A DNA stretch of 64,000 bases from Shewanella pneumatophori (GCF_023283895.1 NZ_JAKILB010000005.1:124001-188000), one strand, 5' to 3'. Counted from the stretch's first letter, positions 38,588 through 47,836 are shown. The notes: generated by a model not told the origin, from the sequence alone. Numbers and translations are program-made.

Positions 38588-40199
38588 GTATTCGCAGCAA
38601 GTTAACAATAGCCTAATGTGGTTTCGCCAAGACTTGCGCCTTCAAGATAATCAGGCGTTAGCTGCCGCCTGTGAGCATGCACGCCGCTCATCGGTGTCTT
38701 TCAGCAAGTCTTTAAATGAGCCTTCAAATGCATCATCAGATTTGTCGCAGGTTCATTCTCAGCAGTCTGCTGGTTCAGTTAGGGCAGTCTATTTTGCTGT
38801 ACCGAAACAATGGCAAGCCCATGACGTTGCGCCGATCCAATTGGATTTTATTGAAAGGCAGCTAAATGTTATCGCCAGTGAATTGGCCAAGCTTGGGATC
38901 CCGCTCGATGTTATTCATGTGGCGAGCTTTGAAGAGATCGGCGATGTATTAGCTCAGTACCTAGATTATTGGCAGATAAACAAGGTGTTCGCTAGCAGTG
39001 AGCCTGAGAGTAATGAGAGGCTGCGCGACGAAAATATTGCTGCTCAAGGGATCGAGTTAGCGCTTTTTGATCAGCATTGTTATTTAGCGCCGTTATCTGT
39101 TCGTAATCTATCAGGCGATATGTACAAGGTGTTTACTCCTTTTGCGAAAAAATGGCGTGAAATAGCCAAGCAAAACCAAGTTGAAACGTTAGCTAAACCT
39201 GCAGCTATCGCCGCGCCATTAGCGCAGCCAAGTGAGATTAACTTACGTTGTAACAAGCGCTGCAGCAATGAGTGGCAGGTTGGTGAAGAGGCTGCACATC
39301 AAAAGCTGCGTCAGTTTGCAAAGGATAAAATGCATGATTATCAAGCCTCGCGAGATTTTCCTGCGATTGAGGGCACGAGCCGGATCTCTGCCTATTTAGC
39401 TATCGGTATATTGAGTCCGGCGCAGTGCTTGCAAACACTTTTAGCATATTTTCCTGACGCACTGGTAAATGATGATAGCCCCGGGCGTTGTTGGCTAAAC
39501 GAGATCATTTGGCGGGAGTTTTATCGTCATTTGCTGGTGGCTTTTCCAAGGTTATCTAAAAACGGTAACTTTAACCTTTTAGCTAATAATATTGATTGGC
39601 GCAATAACCCACAAGAGTTTCAAGCTTGGTGTGAAGGGCGTACTGGTTATCCATTGGTTGATGCGGCCATGCGACAACTTAACCAGACTGGCTGGATGCA
39701 CAATCGATTACGTATGGTAACCGCCAGCTTTTTAACTAAACATTTGTTAATCGATTGGCGTTGGGGTGAGCGCTATTTCAAGCAAAAGCTTATCGATGGT
39801 GACTTAGCTGCTAACAATGGCGGTTGGCAATGGTCGGCCGGAACTGGTTGCGACGCCCAGCCTTATTTTCGAGTGTTTAATCCAATTTCGCAGTGTGAAA
39901 AATTTGATCCCACTGGTGCATTTATCCGTAAGTATTTACCAGAGCTTGATGGTGTAGATTTGAAGTTAATTCATAAACTTAAAATACCTAATCAGGCACA
40001 ACTTTTCGACAATGAGTGCTATTTTTCGCCTATAGTTGATCATAAGTTTGCCCGTACTAGAGCCATCAGCCAATTGTCAGTAATGAAACGCGGCTCAGCT
40101 AATACGCACCAAGCAGTTGCTGCCCAATCCACAAGTTCTGCAAAGTTTACAAAATTGACTGATACAGAATTGGATTTAGATAAGGAGATTTTTGGATGA
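38580..40199 (+). CDS. phrB: Deoxyribodipyrimidine photo-lyase (class I)
   Basis: Light-dependent repair of cyclobutane pyrimidine dimers. The start is ATG 38580 (MAEYSQQVNNSLMWFRQDLRLQDNQ) behind AAAGGAG; it overlaps the regulator stop by 8 nt. It is 539 residues, longer than E. coli PhrB (472), because of a Ser-rich insert near residues 33-55 and a C-terminal tail. FAD-binding motifs are clear: the INEIIWREFYRHL-type segment (LNEIIWREFYRHL), WCEGRTGYPLVDAAMRQL, WMHNRLRMVTASFLTK, and LAANNGGWQWSAGTGCDAQP. A CPD photolyase rather than a cryptochrome is the best call. Confidence 0.95.
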   Translation: MAEYSQQVNNSLMWFRQDLRLQDNQALAAACEHARRSSVSFSKSLNEPSNASSDLSQVHSQQSAGSVRAVYFAVPKQWQAHDVAPIQLDFIERQLNVIASELAKLGIPLDVIHVASFEEIGDVLAQYLDYWQINKVFASSEPESNERLRDENIAAQGIELALFDQHCYLAPLSVRNLSGDMYKVFTPFAKKWREIAKQNQVETLAKPAAIAAPLAQPSEINLRCNKRCSNEWQVGEEAAHQKLRQFAKDKMHDYQASRDFPAIEGTSRISAYLAIGILSPAQCLQTLLAYFPDALVNDDSPGRCWLNEIIWREFYRHLLVAFPRLSKNGNFNLLANNIDWRNNPQEFQAWCEGRTGYPLVDAAMRQLNQTGWMHNRLRMVTASFLTKHLLIDWRWGERYFKQKLIDGDLAANNGGWQWSAGTGCDAQPYFRVFNPISQCEKFDPTGAFIRKYLPELDGVDLKLIHKLKIPNQAQLFDNECYFSPIVDHKFARTRAISQLSVMKRGSANTHQAVAAQSTSSAKFTKLTDTELDLDKEIFG

Positions 40200-40678
40200 C
40201 AGCGAATGTTGATGTGTTAACAGCTGAAATGCCAGTCTACGGCGATGCTTTAGCGGCAGAGCAAGCGTTGATTGAGCGTTTTGTTGGTTTATACCAGCAA
40301 CTGAATAAAGATAATTTACATCTTTTAGGGCAAGTTTACAGTGATGATATTGAGTTTAGCGATCCATTGCATCAGGTATATGGGCTCAGCGCGCTGACAA
40401 ATTACTTCGCCAATCTTTACGCGAATGTTGGCTCAATCAATTTCGATATTCACCAGGTTATCCATGCCCAAGGTGCGGCGACATTAAAATGGACTATGAC
40501 CTTCACTCACGCAAAGCTTAACGGCGCACAGCCCATTAGTCTTGATGGTGTCAGCGTATTGTCGCTTGGTGACAAAATCTATCAGCATCAAGACTTTTTT
40601 GACCTTGGCAGCATGTTGTATGAACACATTCCATTAGTAGGCCGTCTAGTTAAGTTAATTAAAGCTAGGGCCTCATAA
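40196..40678 (+). CDS. SnoaL-like/NTF2-fold protein
   Basis: The 160 residues form an NTF2-like cone fold: helical N-terminus (LIERFVGLYQQL), then DIEFSDPLHQVYG and KWTMTFTHAKL strands. Such proteins act as small isomerases, hydrolases or binding proteins. It overlaps phrB by 4 nt (ATGA) and the SDR gene by 1 nt, so it belongs to the operon. Substrate unknown. Confidence 0.85.
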   Translation: MTANVDVLTAEMPVYGDALAAEQALIERFVGLYQQLNKDNLHLLGQVYSDDIEFSDPLHQVYGLSALTNYFANLYANVGSINFDIHQVIHAQGAATLKWTMTFTHAKLNGAQPISLDGVSVLSLGDKIYQHQDFFDLGSMLYEHIPLVGRLVKLIKARAS

Positions 40679-41529
40679 TGACTACAAGTATCAAGAAAGT
40701 ACTCGTCACTGGTGCGAGCTCAGGAATTGGCTTGCAACTGGCCAAGGACTACCTTGCTGAAGGTTGGCTGGTTTATGCCTGTGGTCGTAATCAGCAGGCT
40801 TTGTCGCAAATCAGCGGTGCTAAGGCTTTGGTGTTTGATATTACGGACAATGCAGCAGTAAAAGCGCAAGCTCAATCATTAATTGCTCGTGGTTTTGATG
40901 GATTCGATTTGGTGATCTTAAATGCTGGAAGCTGCGAGTACATAGACGATGCACATCAATTTGATGCTGAACTATTTGAGCGAGTTATCCGCACTAACCT
41001 CATTGCCATGGGCTATTGCTTAGGCGCCTTTATACCGCTGATCAAGTCCGGCGGTCGTTTAGGGTTAATGGGCTCAAGTGCAGTTTATTTACCATTTTCT
41101 AGAGCCGAAGCTTATGGCGCCTCGAAAGCGGGAGTGCAATATCTAGCAAGTAGTTTGGCTATCGACCTTAAGCCGCACAATATTGGTGTCAGTGTTATTT
41201 GCCCTGGTTTTGTGAAAACGCCGCTCACTGACAAAAACGATTTTGCTATGCCGATGCAGCAAACCAGCGAGCAGGCATCAGTCGCCATTCGCCACGGGTT
41301 ATCAAAAGGTGTTAGAGAGATCCACTTTCCTAAACGTTTTACTTTGCTACTTAAGTTTATCTCACTACTACCTCGCAGTTTGTGGGAGCGGATAAACCAA
41401 ACAACCCCAGCTGATACAGCTGCCGATTTACCAGTGCACAGCGATAACAAAGCAAGTCCACCAACTGTAGAAACTACAGATAATCATCTAAAAAATAAGC
41501 CAGAAGAAGCTAAGAAGGTGTCTCAATGA
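40678..41529 (+). CDS. Short-chain dehydrogenase/reductase
   Basis: Rossmann-fold oxidoreductase of 283 residues. NAD(P)-binding TGASSGIG near 12-19, the NAG of LNAGS, catalytic Ser in MGSSAV and YGASKAG (Tyr-x-x-x-Lys). The proline-rich tail after ~260 is variable. Likely acts on a lipid-derived or hydroxylated substrate, given the CFA-type neighbours. It overlaps its neighbours on both sides (1 nt, 4 nt). Confidence 0.93.
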   Translation: MTTSIKKVLVTGASSGIGLQLAKDYLAEGWLVYACGRNQQALSQISGAKALVFDITDNAAVKAQAQSLIARGFDGFDLVILNAGSCEYIDDAHQFDAELFERVIRTNLIAMGYCLGAFIPLIKSGGRLGLMGSSAVYLPFSRAEAYGASKAGVQYLASSLAIDLKPHNIGVSVICPGFVKTPLTDKNDFAMPMQQTSEQASVAIRHGLSKGVREIHFPKRFTLLLKFISLLPRSLWERINQTTPADTAADLPVHSDNKASPPTVETTDNHLKNKPEEAKKVSQ

Positions 41530-42806
41530 ATATCGTCGAAAACAACAAACAATCTAAACGAATTGCAATTGTAGGCACAGGGATCTCAGGGCTGACTTGT
41601 GGGCATATTTTGTCGCAAAAGCACGACGTCACGGTGTTTGAAGCAAACGACTATATCGGCGGACATACTGCTACTGTAGATGTTGAAGTTGATGGTAAAG
41701 ACTATGCCATTGATACCGGCTTTATTGTATTTAATGACCGAACTTATCCACGATTTGAGCAGTTACTGGCGCGGCTTAATGTTAAATCATTAGCTACAGA
41801 GATGAGCTTTAGTGTGCACAATGCCAACACGGGGCTTGAATACAATGGCAATACCGTATCTAGCTTGTTTGCACAAAAGCGTAATATTTTTAGACCCAAG
41901 TTTTGGTCATTTATCTTAGAGATTTTGCGCTTTAATAAGATGTGTAAACAAGCTTTTGCCGATGACAACTACCAGTTTCAAACCTTAGGTGAACTACTCG
42001 ACCGCAAAGGTTTTAGTGACTTTTTTAGCCAGCACTACATCTTGCCTATGGGGGCTGCTATTTGGTCTTCAAGTATCGATGATATGCGCGCTTTTTCTTT
42101 ACGCTTCTTTATTCAGTTTTTCCAAAACCACGGCCTGTTAAATATTGCTGATAGGCCACAGTGGTACGTGTTACAAGGTGGCTCTCGCAGCTACATTCCC
42201 GATTTAATAGCGCCTTTTAAAGATGCTATTCAATTAAATAGCCCGGTGACTGCAATCAAGCGCGAAAACGATGCTGTGCAACTGCAAGTGAATGGCGGTG
42301 AGTGGCAAGAGTTCGATGAAGTGGTACTAGCTTGCCATAGCGACCAAGCGCTTGCGATGTTGCAAGATTCATCAGCAAAAGAGCAACAGGTACTGAGTAA
42401 ACTGGCTTATCAAAATAATGAAGTTGTATTACACACAGATGAGAACTTGATGCCCAAGCGCCAAGCTGCATGGGCTAGCTGGAATTATCGCTTAGATGGT
42501 GACACTAAAAAGCAAGCTTCAGTTACCTACAACATGAATATTTTGCAGCGCTTGCCTGAGGGAGCTCCAACATTTTGTGTGACATTAAATCAATCTGAGT
42601 TGATCTCATCTAGCAAAGTATTACGTACTTTTAATTATGCGCATCCGGTTTTTAATGAAGACAGTATGCTGGCTCAGTCGCAGCGCGATTTAATTTCAGG
42701 TGTAAACCATACCCATTTTGCTGGCGCTTATTGGTACAACGGCTTTCATGAAGATGGTGTGCACAGTGCTTTTGACGTTTGTGAAGCATTTGGAATGCGC
42801 TTATGA
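41526..42806 (+). CDS. FAD-dependent oxidoreductase (amine-oxidase-like, COG2907 type)
   Basis: The 426 residues start with a dinucleotide-binding motif IAIVGTGISGLTCGHILS (14-31) followed by EANDYIGGHTATVDVE. The family, predicted NAD/FAD-binding, is regularly found beside DUF1365 and CFA-synthase-like genes, exactly as here, and is thought to modify membrane fatty acids. Activity is not proven. Overlaps SDR by 4 nt and DUF1365 by 4 nt. Confidence 0.9.
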   Translation: MNIVENNKQSKRIAIVGTGISGLTCGHILSQKHDVTVFEANDYIGGHTATVDVEVDGKDYAIDTGFIVFNDRTYPRFEQLLARLNVKSLATEMSFSVHNANTGLEYNGNTVSSLFAQKRNIFRPKFWSFILEILRFNKMCKQAFADDNYQFQTLGELLDRKGFSDFFSQHYILPMGAAIWSSSIDDMRAFSLRFFIQFFQNHGLLNIADRPQWYVLQGGSRSYIPDLIAPFKDAIQLNSPVTAIKRENDAVQLQVNGGEWQEFDEVVLACHSDQALAMLQDSSAKEQQVLSKLAYQNNEVVLHTDENLMPKRQAAWASWNYRLDGDTKKQASVTYNMNILQRLPEGAPTFCVTLNQSELISSSKVLRTFNYAHPVFNEDSMLAQSQRDLISGVNHTHFAGAYWYNGFHEDGVHSAFDVCEAFGMRL

Positions 42807-43582
42807 GTAGCCATTCATTAATTAATGATGAGTTTGTTAGCGGTGTTTATATCGGCAACGTAGCACACAAACGGTATCAGCCTAGCCAGCATGCTTTTAA
42901 CTATTCCATGGCGATGTTAGGCATAGATTTAGATGAGTTAGAAAGGCTAGAAAGTGTAAGCCGAGTGTTTTCATCTAAGCGGGTGGCGCCGCTAAGATTC
43001 AAGCAAACGGACTACTTATCTAAGCAGACAGGTATTGACCCACTAAAGGATGACTTGAAAGCGCGGGTATTAGCTAAGGCGCAGCAGTTAGGCGCCAAAA
43101 CAACTTGTAATCGCGTGGTGTTTGTCGGTCAAGTTCGCCATTTTGGGATCTATTTTAGCCCGATAAATTGTTTTTTTTGTTACCAAGACGACGATGCAAA
43201 ATACCTGCTTGCTGAGGTGAGTAATACGCCATGGAATGAGCGTCATTATTACTTAATCGATCTTGAAAACACTCAGCCAACGGATAAGGCGTTTCATGTT
43301 TCACCCTTTATGGACTTGAATATGAAATATATCTGGCGAGTCATGCCTCCTGCAGACAAGGTCAGAGTGGGTATTGAAAATCGCAGCGAGAAAAAGCTGT
43401 TCGACGCTAATTTGTGTCTCGATAAACAACAAATGAGTGCTAAAAATTTGCGAGCCATGTTAATCAGTTTTCCTTTTATGACGTTAAGAATTGTCCAAGG
43501 AATTTATTGGCAAGCATTAAAGCTATTTATCAAACGCGTGCCCTTTATTGGGCACCCTGGAAAGCCAGCGGAGAAAATATAA
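42803..43582 (+). CDS. DUF1365 family protein
   Basis: The 259 residues show the family start SGVYIGNVAHKRYQPSQHAF, the NRVVFVGQVRHFGIYFSPINCFFC block, and HVSPFMDLNMKYIWRV. DUF1365 is the constant partner of the FAD protein upstream and the CFA-like enzyme downstream. Its function is unknown; it is presumed to take part in fatty-acid modification. Coupled by ATGA overlap upstream and by 1 nt downstream. Confidence 0.92.
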   Translation: MSSHSLINDEFVSGVYIGNVAHKRYQPSQHAFNYSMAMLGIDLDELERLESVSRVFSSKRVAPLRFKQTDYLSKQTGIDPLKDDLKARVLAKAQQLGAKTTCNRVVFVGQVRHFGIYFSPINCFFCYQDDDAKYLLAEVSNTPWNERHYYLIDLENTQPTDKAFHVSPFMDLNMKYIWRVMPPADKVRVGIENRSEKKLFDANLCLDKQQMSAKNLRAMLISFPFMTLRIVQGIYWQALKLFIKRVPFIGHPGKPAEKI

Positions 43583-44835
43583 TGGAAGATATAACCACAA
43601 AACATAATCTGGCTGCTGAGCGTTTGCCTGATAGCCTAGCAAGAAAGCTGTTATTAGGTGTGCTGCCAGGGTTAACGGAAGGGCATTTATGCTTGATTGA
43701 TGGCGACAAAAGCTATGAGTTTGGCCACAAAACCTCAGACTTACATGCAACGATAATGGTGCTTAATCCGCGTTTTTATCGTCAGGTTTTATTGTCTGGC
43801 TCCATTGGTGCCGGCGAAGCATTTATTCAGGCTCACTGGTCAAGCCCTGACTTAACCAAAGTGGTGCAGCTGTTTGCGAGAAACTTACCACTACTGGATA
43901 AACTGGAGCAAAAACTGTCTTGGATAACGGCGCCATTTGCCAGGCTTTCGCACTTATTCAATCGCAACACTGAGGCTGGTTCCAAGCGTAATATTTTAGC
44001 CCACTATGATTTGGGCAATAAAATGTATGAGCAGTTTTTAGATAAAGAAATGCTTTATTCAAGTGCGCTGTATCCTCATAGTGGCGCAACCCTTGATGAA
44101 GCCCAGCAACACAAACTAAAAACCATTTGTGAGCGATTAGATTTAACCCCAGGTCAAAGCCTTTTAGAGGTCGGTACGGGCTGGGGAGCATTGGCGATAT
44201 ACGCGGCTAAGCATTACGGAGTAAAGGTTACTACCACCACTATCTCTGATGCTCAGTATGAATACGCCAAAAAGCGGGTTGAGCAAGAAGGCTTGCAAGA
44301 CTCGGTCACGCTGCTGAAAGACGATTATCGTATCTTAAGCGGAGAGTATGACCGCGTGGTATCGATTGAAATGATTGAAGCGGTGGGTCACGAATATCTG
44401 CCGGGATTCTTTAAAAAGCTGCAAAGTGTGCTTAAGCCTAATGGTCGCTTACTAATTCAAGCGATTACCATCGCAGATCAGCGCTATGACAGTTATCGCA
44501 AAGGGGCAGACTTTATTCAGCGCTACATTTTCCCTGGTGGCTGTTTACCGTCGGTGACGCGTATGACAAATGAGCTAACTAAGCATACCGATTTTGTGAC
44601 ATGGTCGATTGATGATATGGGGTTAGATTACGCTAAAACCCTTAAAGATTGGCACGACAATTTTGATGCCGCATTACCGCAAATTAAACGCTTAGGTTAT
44701 GGCGACGACTTTATCCGTATGTGGAAGTTTTACTTAAGTTACTGTGAGGGCGGTTTTTTAGAAAGAACCACCAGTACCGTACATCTAGTCGCGGTTAGAC
44801 CACAATATCGTGTAGCGGCTAATACGAGTCTTTAG
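43582..44835 (+). CDS. Cyclopropane-fatty-acid-synthase-like methyltransferase
   Basis: SAM-dependent enzyme of 417 residues acting on double bonds of phospholipid acyl chains. Conserved features: HYDLGNKMYEQFLDKEMLYSSALY, SAM motif LLEVGTGWGALAIYAA, TTTISDAQYEYAKKRV, and FIQRYIFPGGCLPSV. The ATG at 43582 follows GGAG; the longer in-frame extension back to 43507 overlaps DUF1365 and is not expected. It may make cyclopropane, methylated or furan-type fatty acids. The operon copy is separate from the housekeeping cfa. Confidence 0.93.
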   Translation: MEDITTKHNLAAERLPDSLARKLLLGVLPGLTEGHLCLIDGDKSYEFGHKTSDLHATIMVLNPRFYRQVLLSGSIGAGEAFIQAHWSSPDLTKVVQLFARNLPLLDKLEQKLSWITAPFARLSHLFNRNTEAGSKRNILAHYDLGNKMYEQFLDKEMLYSSALYPHSGATLDEAQQHKLKTICERLDLTPGQSLLEVGTGWGALAIYAAKHYGVKVTTTTISDAQYEYAKKRVEQEGLQDSVTLLKDDYRILSGEYDRVVSIEMIEAVGHEYLPGFFKKLQSVLKPNGRLLIQAITIADQRYDSYRKGADFIQRYIFPGGCLPSVTRMTNELTKHTDFVTWSIDDMGLDYAKTLKDWHDNFDAALPQIKRLGYGDDFIRMWKFYLSYCEGGFLERTTSTVHLVAVRPQYRVAANTSL

Positions 44836-44872
44836 TCTGTATTTATTTCGCATAGATTAAAGGGCATTTGAT

Positions 44873-45382
44873 ATGTTGATGAGCTCCACTGCTAAGCTTA
44901 AGCCACTGCACCTAAACATGATTAATCTCGTCATGTTTCAAGGCGTGTGGTGGTTATCTATCTTGTATCAAAACTCTGCCCTTTGGTTAACCGTGCCGTT
45001 GCTGCTATTGCACTTTTATTTATCAGCAAACCCTTTGCAAGATCTAAAGCTAATGCTCAAAGTCGCAGGCTTTGGTTTCGTATTTGATTGTGCTTTGACG
45101 CTTACTGGTGTGTTTCAGTTTCAGCAGTTCCCAATTTGGCTACTGTTGATCTGGTGTCACTTTGCCATTTCATTACGCTATAGCTTGATGTTCACCCAAA
45201 AGTTAAATTGGCAACTTAACGCGTTACTAGGTGGCGTATTCGGCTGTTTAAGTTATTTAGCAGGAGCGCGTCTTGAGGCGATGATTTTGCCACTAGAATT
45301 ATTCTATAGCGCGCTGATCCTGTTTTCTGTTTGGCTCGTAATGTTCCCTATGTTTGTTAATGTCAGTCGGCCACAACCATAA
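44873..45382 (+). CDS. DUF2878 family membrane protein
   Basis: A 169-residue hydrophobic protein with five or so helices (roughly 16-34, 40-55, 62-82, 88-108, 120-160). By recall it fits DUF2878. It sits 37 nt after the CFA-like gene in the same operon. Role unknown. Confidence 0.8.
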   Translation: MLMSSTAKLKPLHLNMINLVMFQGVWWLSILYQNSALWLTVPLLLLHFYLSANPLQDLKLMLKVAGFGFVFDCALTLTGVFQFQQFPIWLLLIWCHFAISLRYSLMFTQKLNWQLNALLGGVFGCLSYLAGARLEAMILPLELFYSALILFSVWLVMFPMFVNVSRPQP

Positions 45383-45406
45383 GCTAACTGAGATAGGGAT
45401 TAAATT

Positions 45407-46093
45407 ATGCGTGTTATATCCGTTGTTGGTTGGCACTGTTTCAGTGCGGCAAAAAACATAATCTGGGCTTGGGCTATTCTGCTTATGTTTGCCAGCTCAG
45501 CTCAAGCTAAAATTGTGCAGCAGTTAATTGATGAATCGCTGCAAATCAATGCTTCTAGCACTGATACAGAAGCACAAGCTGCTCATTCTACAAAGACTGA
45601 CGCTCAAGATATCTTAAGCCAGATAAATCTAACACCTTTGCATAAGAGTGATGACTTTAAAGAGGTTGGTCGCGGTGAGATGCAGTGGTGGTGGTTTTCG
45701 CTTTACCGAGCCAAATTGCTCACTCTTGACGGTAACTACAGCCAAGGCGAATTGCCGCTGGTGTTAGACATTGAATATTATCAAGAGATCCCAAGTGAGC
45801 GCCTGGTGGAAGCGACCTTAGACCAGTGGCAACATTTAGGCTTAAGTAAGCAACGCCAGCAAAAATGGCTCGCTGAAATCAAGGCGGTTTGGCCTGATGT
45901 GGTAGAAGGTGACAAGTTGACTTTGCGCGTACTTGATTCTGGAGTTAGTCAATTTTACTTCAACGATGAGCCGTTAGCCAAAGCTATGCCTAAGGGCTTT
46001 AGTGATGACTTTCTCGCGATATGGTTATCAGAGCAAACCAGCAGGCCAGAACTCAGAAAACAACTATTAGGAGAGCTCGGATGCGATTGTTAA
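45407..46093 (+). CDS. Chalcone-isomerase-like exported protein
   Basis: The 228 residues begin with a hydrophobic N-terminal segment (about 17-34, ...FASSAQA) that looks like a signal peptide, and a domain with VGRGEMQWWWFSLYRAKLL and LDIEYYQEIPSERLVEAT resembling bacterial chalcone-isomerase-fold proteins. Such proteins bind fatty acids rather than isomerise flavonoids. It is in the lipid-modification operon, probably in the periplasm. It overlaps the next gene by 13 nt. Confidence 0.82.
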   Translation: MRVISVVGWHCFSAAKNIIWAWAILLMFASSAQAKIVQQLIDESLQINASSTDTEAQAAHSTKTDAQDILSQINLTPLHKSDDFKEVGRGEMQWWWFSLYRAKLLTLDGNYSQGELPLVLDIEYYQEIPSERLVEATLDQWQHLGLSKQRQQKWLAEIKAVWPDVVEGDKLTLRVLDSGVSQFYFNDEPLAKAMPKGFSDDFLAIWLSEQTSRPELRKQLLGELGCDC

Positions 46094-46626
46094 GTAAGGT
46101 TAAGCAGTCAATAGCTGTGTTCGTGCTGCTGTTACTTGCAGCCTGCTCAAGTTCAGATATCTCTGACTACCAAGGCACCACACCCAATTTAGATTTAAAG
46201 AAATTCTTTGACGGCAAACTTACCGCTCACGGCACAGTTCAAGATTTTAGCGGCAAGGTTACGCGGCGATTTACTGTTGAGATGCTGGCTAGTTGGCAGG
46301 GGGATAAAGGCGAGATCAAAGAGTGGTTTATTTATGATGACGGCGAAAAGCAGATCCGAATCTGGAACATTACAGATCTTGGCGACGGTAAGTACTCAGG
46401 TACCGCAAATGACATTTTAGGCGAAGCCCAAGGTCAGGCTGTGGGGATGGCACTGCAATGGCAATATGAAATGTTATTGCCAGTCGATGATACTGAATAT
46501 CAAGTGACTTTCGATGATTGGATATTTTTAGTGGATGAAAACACCATCATTAACCGCAGCGATATCATTAAGTTTGGCATCACTATGGCTGAAGTCACCT
46601 TAGTGATTAGCAAAGTCAAAGCGTAA
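46081..46626 (+). CDS. DUF3833 lipoprotein
   Basis: A 181-residue protein with a lipoprotein signal: hydrophobic stretch and lipobox LLAAC (Cys near 21). The mature part, with KKFFDGKLTAHGTVQDFSGKVTRRF and VTFDDWIFLVDENTIINRS, fits DUF3833. ATG at 46081 follows TAGGAG by a few nt and overlaps the previous gene. It is the last clear operon gene and suggests an envelope location for the final step. Function unknown. Confidence 0.88.
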   Translation: MRLLSKVKQSIAVFVLLLLAACSSSDISDYQGTTPNLDLKKFFDGKLTAHGTVQDFSGKVTRRFTVEMLASWQGDKGEIKEWFIYDDGEKQIRIWNITDLGDGKYSGTANDILGEAQGQAVGMALQWQYEMLLPVDDTEYQVTFDDWIFLVDENTIINRSDIIKFGITMAEVTLVISKVKA

Positions 46627-46992
46627 GGTGCTAGCTTCAAGCAGCATATAATAAGTAACAGTGAATTAGAGGAGCGAGTTCAACTTCTAATCTTGTCTTA
46701 CTTATTTAATAAGCGAGCTTAAAAGTTTACCTAAACACCGATAGAAGCGTGTAGGAACTTGATGCTCGCAGGCGTTGCTTTATTTGTCTTACTGAATGCG
46801 GTGCTAATGCTAGTTATCATATTGCAGCAAGTTCAGATGAGGATATGTTGTCACCGAGGCAAACCGCTATGACAGCGGAAACGCCCCACTACCAGTGATG
46901 AGGTAGCCAACAAGCAGCAAGAGGCAAAGCCGTTAGAGTAACAACTACAATTTTAGGCCTACGAGCTCTTAACCCTGAGTTAACTAGGCTGA
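46627..46992. other. Intergenic region after the photolyase operon, possible structured element
   Basis: Holds a possible 36-codon membrane-protein ORF (46762-46872) and a GC-richer segment (46856-46940) with two small hairpins (CCGCT/AGCGG at 46864-46878; CTACC/GGTAG at 46889-46906) and a repeated GAGGCAAA (46856 and 46921). It may be a small RNA. No known class was matched. Confidence 0.35.
46762..46872 (+). CDS. Possible 36-residue membrane microprotein
   Basis: AGGA stands 5 nt before the ATG. The product starts MLAGVALFVLLNAVLMLVII, then a short charged, Cys-containing tail (RICCHRGKPL). The single hydrophobic helix is typical of bacterial microproteins. Overlaps the structured region. 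Could be chance. Confidence 0.35.
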   Translation: MLAGVALFVLLNAVLMLVIILQQVQMRICCHRGKPL

Positions 46993-47337
46993 TTAAGAAA
47001 CTTTCTTGCTGTTATCAACCTGCTTTTTGTCATAATACTCAAACGGAAATACATTTCTAATGCGCTGAGCTATGCCGTCACTGACGTTAGCTGATATATG
47101 CAAGCGCACCCCATTAAGTTTTTCAGCTCTAACAGTGCACGTTAGCTTATTTGACTTGGCGATTGCACGGCACTCTTTAGCAAATTTCTCAGGAATTTTT
47201 CCTTTGTGAGAATCTAGCCGTCCCTCTTTAAAGTGCATTTCAAATAACGTTAAGCCTTTTTTACCGCTAAAAAGAAGTTTGTAAATAATAAATACCGCAA
47301 CTGCAATAAACACTATTTTAAGTAGGGTTGGGGTCAT
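46993..47337 (-). CDS. DUF3634 family membrane-anchored protein
   Basis: A 114-residue protein. N-terminal membrane helix (about 3-22, LLKIVFIAVAVFIIYKLLF) and a soluble part with KIPEKFAKECRAIAKSNKL and RLHISANVSDGIAQRIRNVFPF, recalled as DUF3634. ATG 47337 is preferred over an upstream start at 47382 because AAAAGGAAA stands just before it. Function unknown. Confidence 0.78.
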   Translation of the reverse strand: MTPTLLKIVFIAVAVFIIYKLLFSGKKGLTLFEMHFKEGRLDSHKGKIPEKFAKECRAIAKSNKLTCTVRAEKLNGVRLHISANVSDGIAQRIRNVFPFEYYDKKQVDNSKKVS

Positions 47338-47501
47338 GCGCTTTCCTTTTCGATTAATCACTTCTCGACCTAAAGTTAACATACTCCTGAGCGTTGATAT
47401 TTAAAAGGGGCTAGGTCACTAGATTGGAATTTTTGTGTGTTTCGCGCTAGGTTAAACACGATAGCAAAATGGATGAGCATTAATAAGTTAAGGAAAACAC
47501 T

Positions 47502-47675
47502 ATGTCGATTTCTAATGCCGAACGCTGGCTAGAGCTATGTGAAAAACAAGCACAATTGGTTGAAGGCCTGTCGAAAACATTTCCCCAACGTTGTCAGCAG
47601 CACCATTCACTTAGTAGCAGTTGGCGCGAGTTAGCCGATAAAATTGCCCGTGATAACAAAGAATTTGGCGATTAA
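47502..47675 (+). CDS. Small hypothetical protein (57 residues)
   Basis: Begins MSISNAERWLELCEKQAQLV and is soluble and Glu/Gln rich. AAGGA stands 8 nt before the ATG and the next gene is in the same orientation. Not recognised; no domain is evident. Real coding is supported by the site and by the regular amino-acid make-up. Confidence 0.6.
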   Translation: MSISNAERWLELCEKQAQLVEGLSKTFPQRCQQHHSLSSSWRELADKIARDNKEFGD

Positions 47676-47836
47676 AACTTAATTCAGCAAGGTGAATAAA
47701 TCGGTGTTGTTTATCTTTGTTTATGTATAAGTGTTGGCTAATGACGCAATAAACTTGTGAGTCTAAACGCTGCGGTTAAAAGAGGGATAAGGCATACTGC
47801 ATGGCTAACCTTATTCTAAATAGCAGTAGGTAAAAC

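Noticed and set aside
46850-46940. c-di-GMP-I (GEMM) riboswitch
   Set aside because: GGCAAACC and GCAAAGCC pieces are present, but spacing and the second hairpin do not fit the class, and no c-di-GMP target gene follows.
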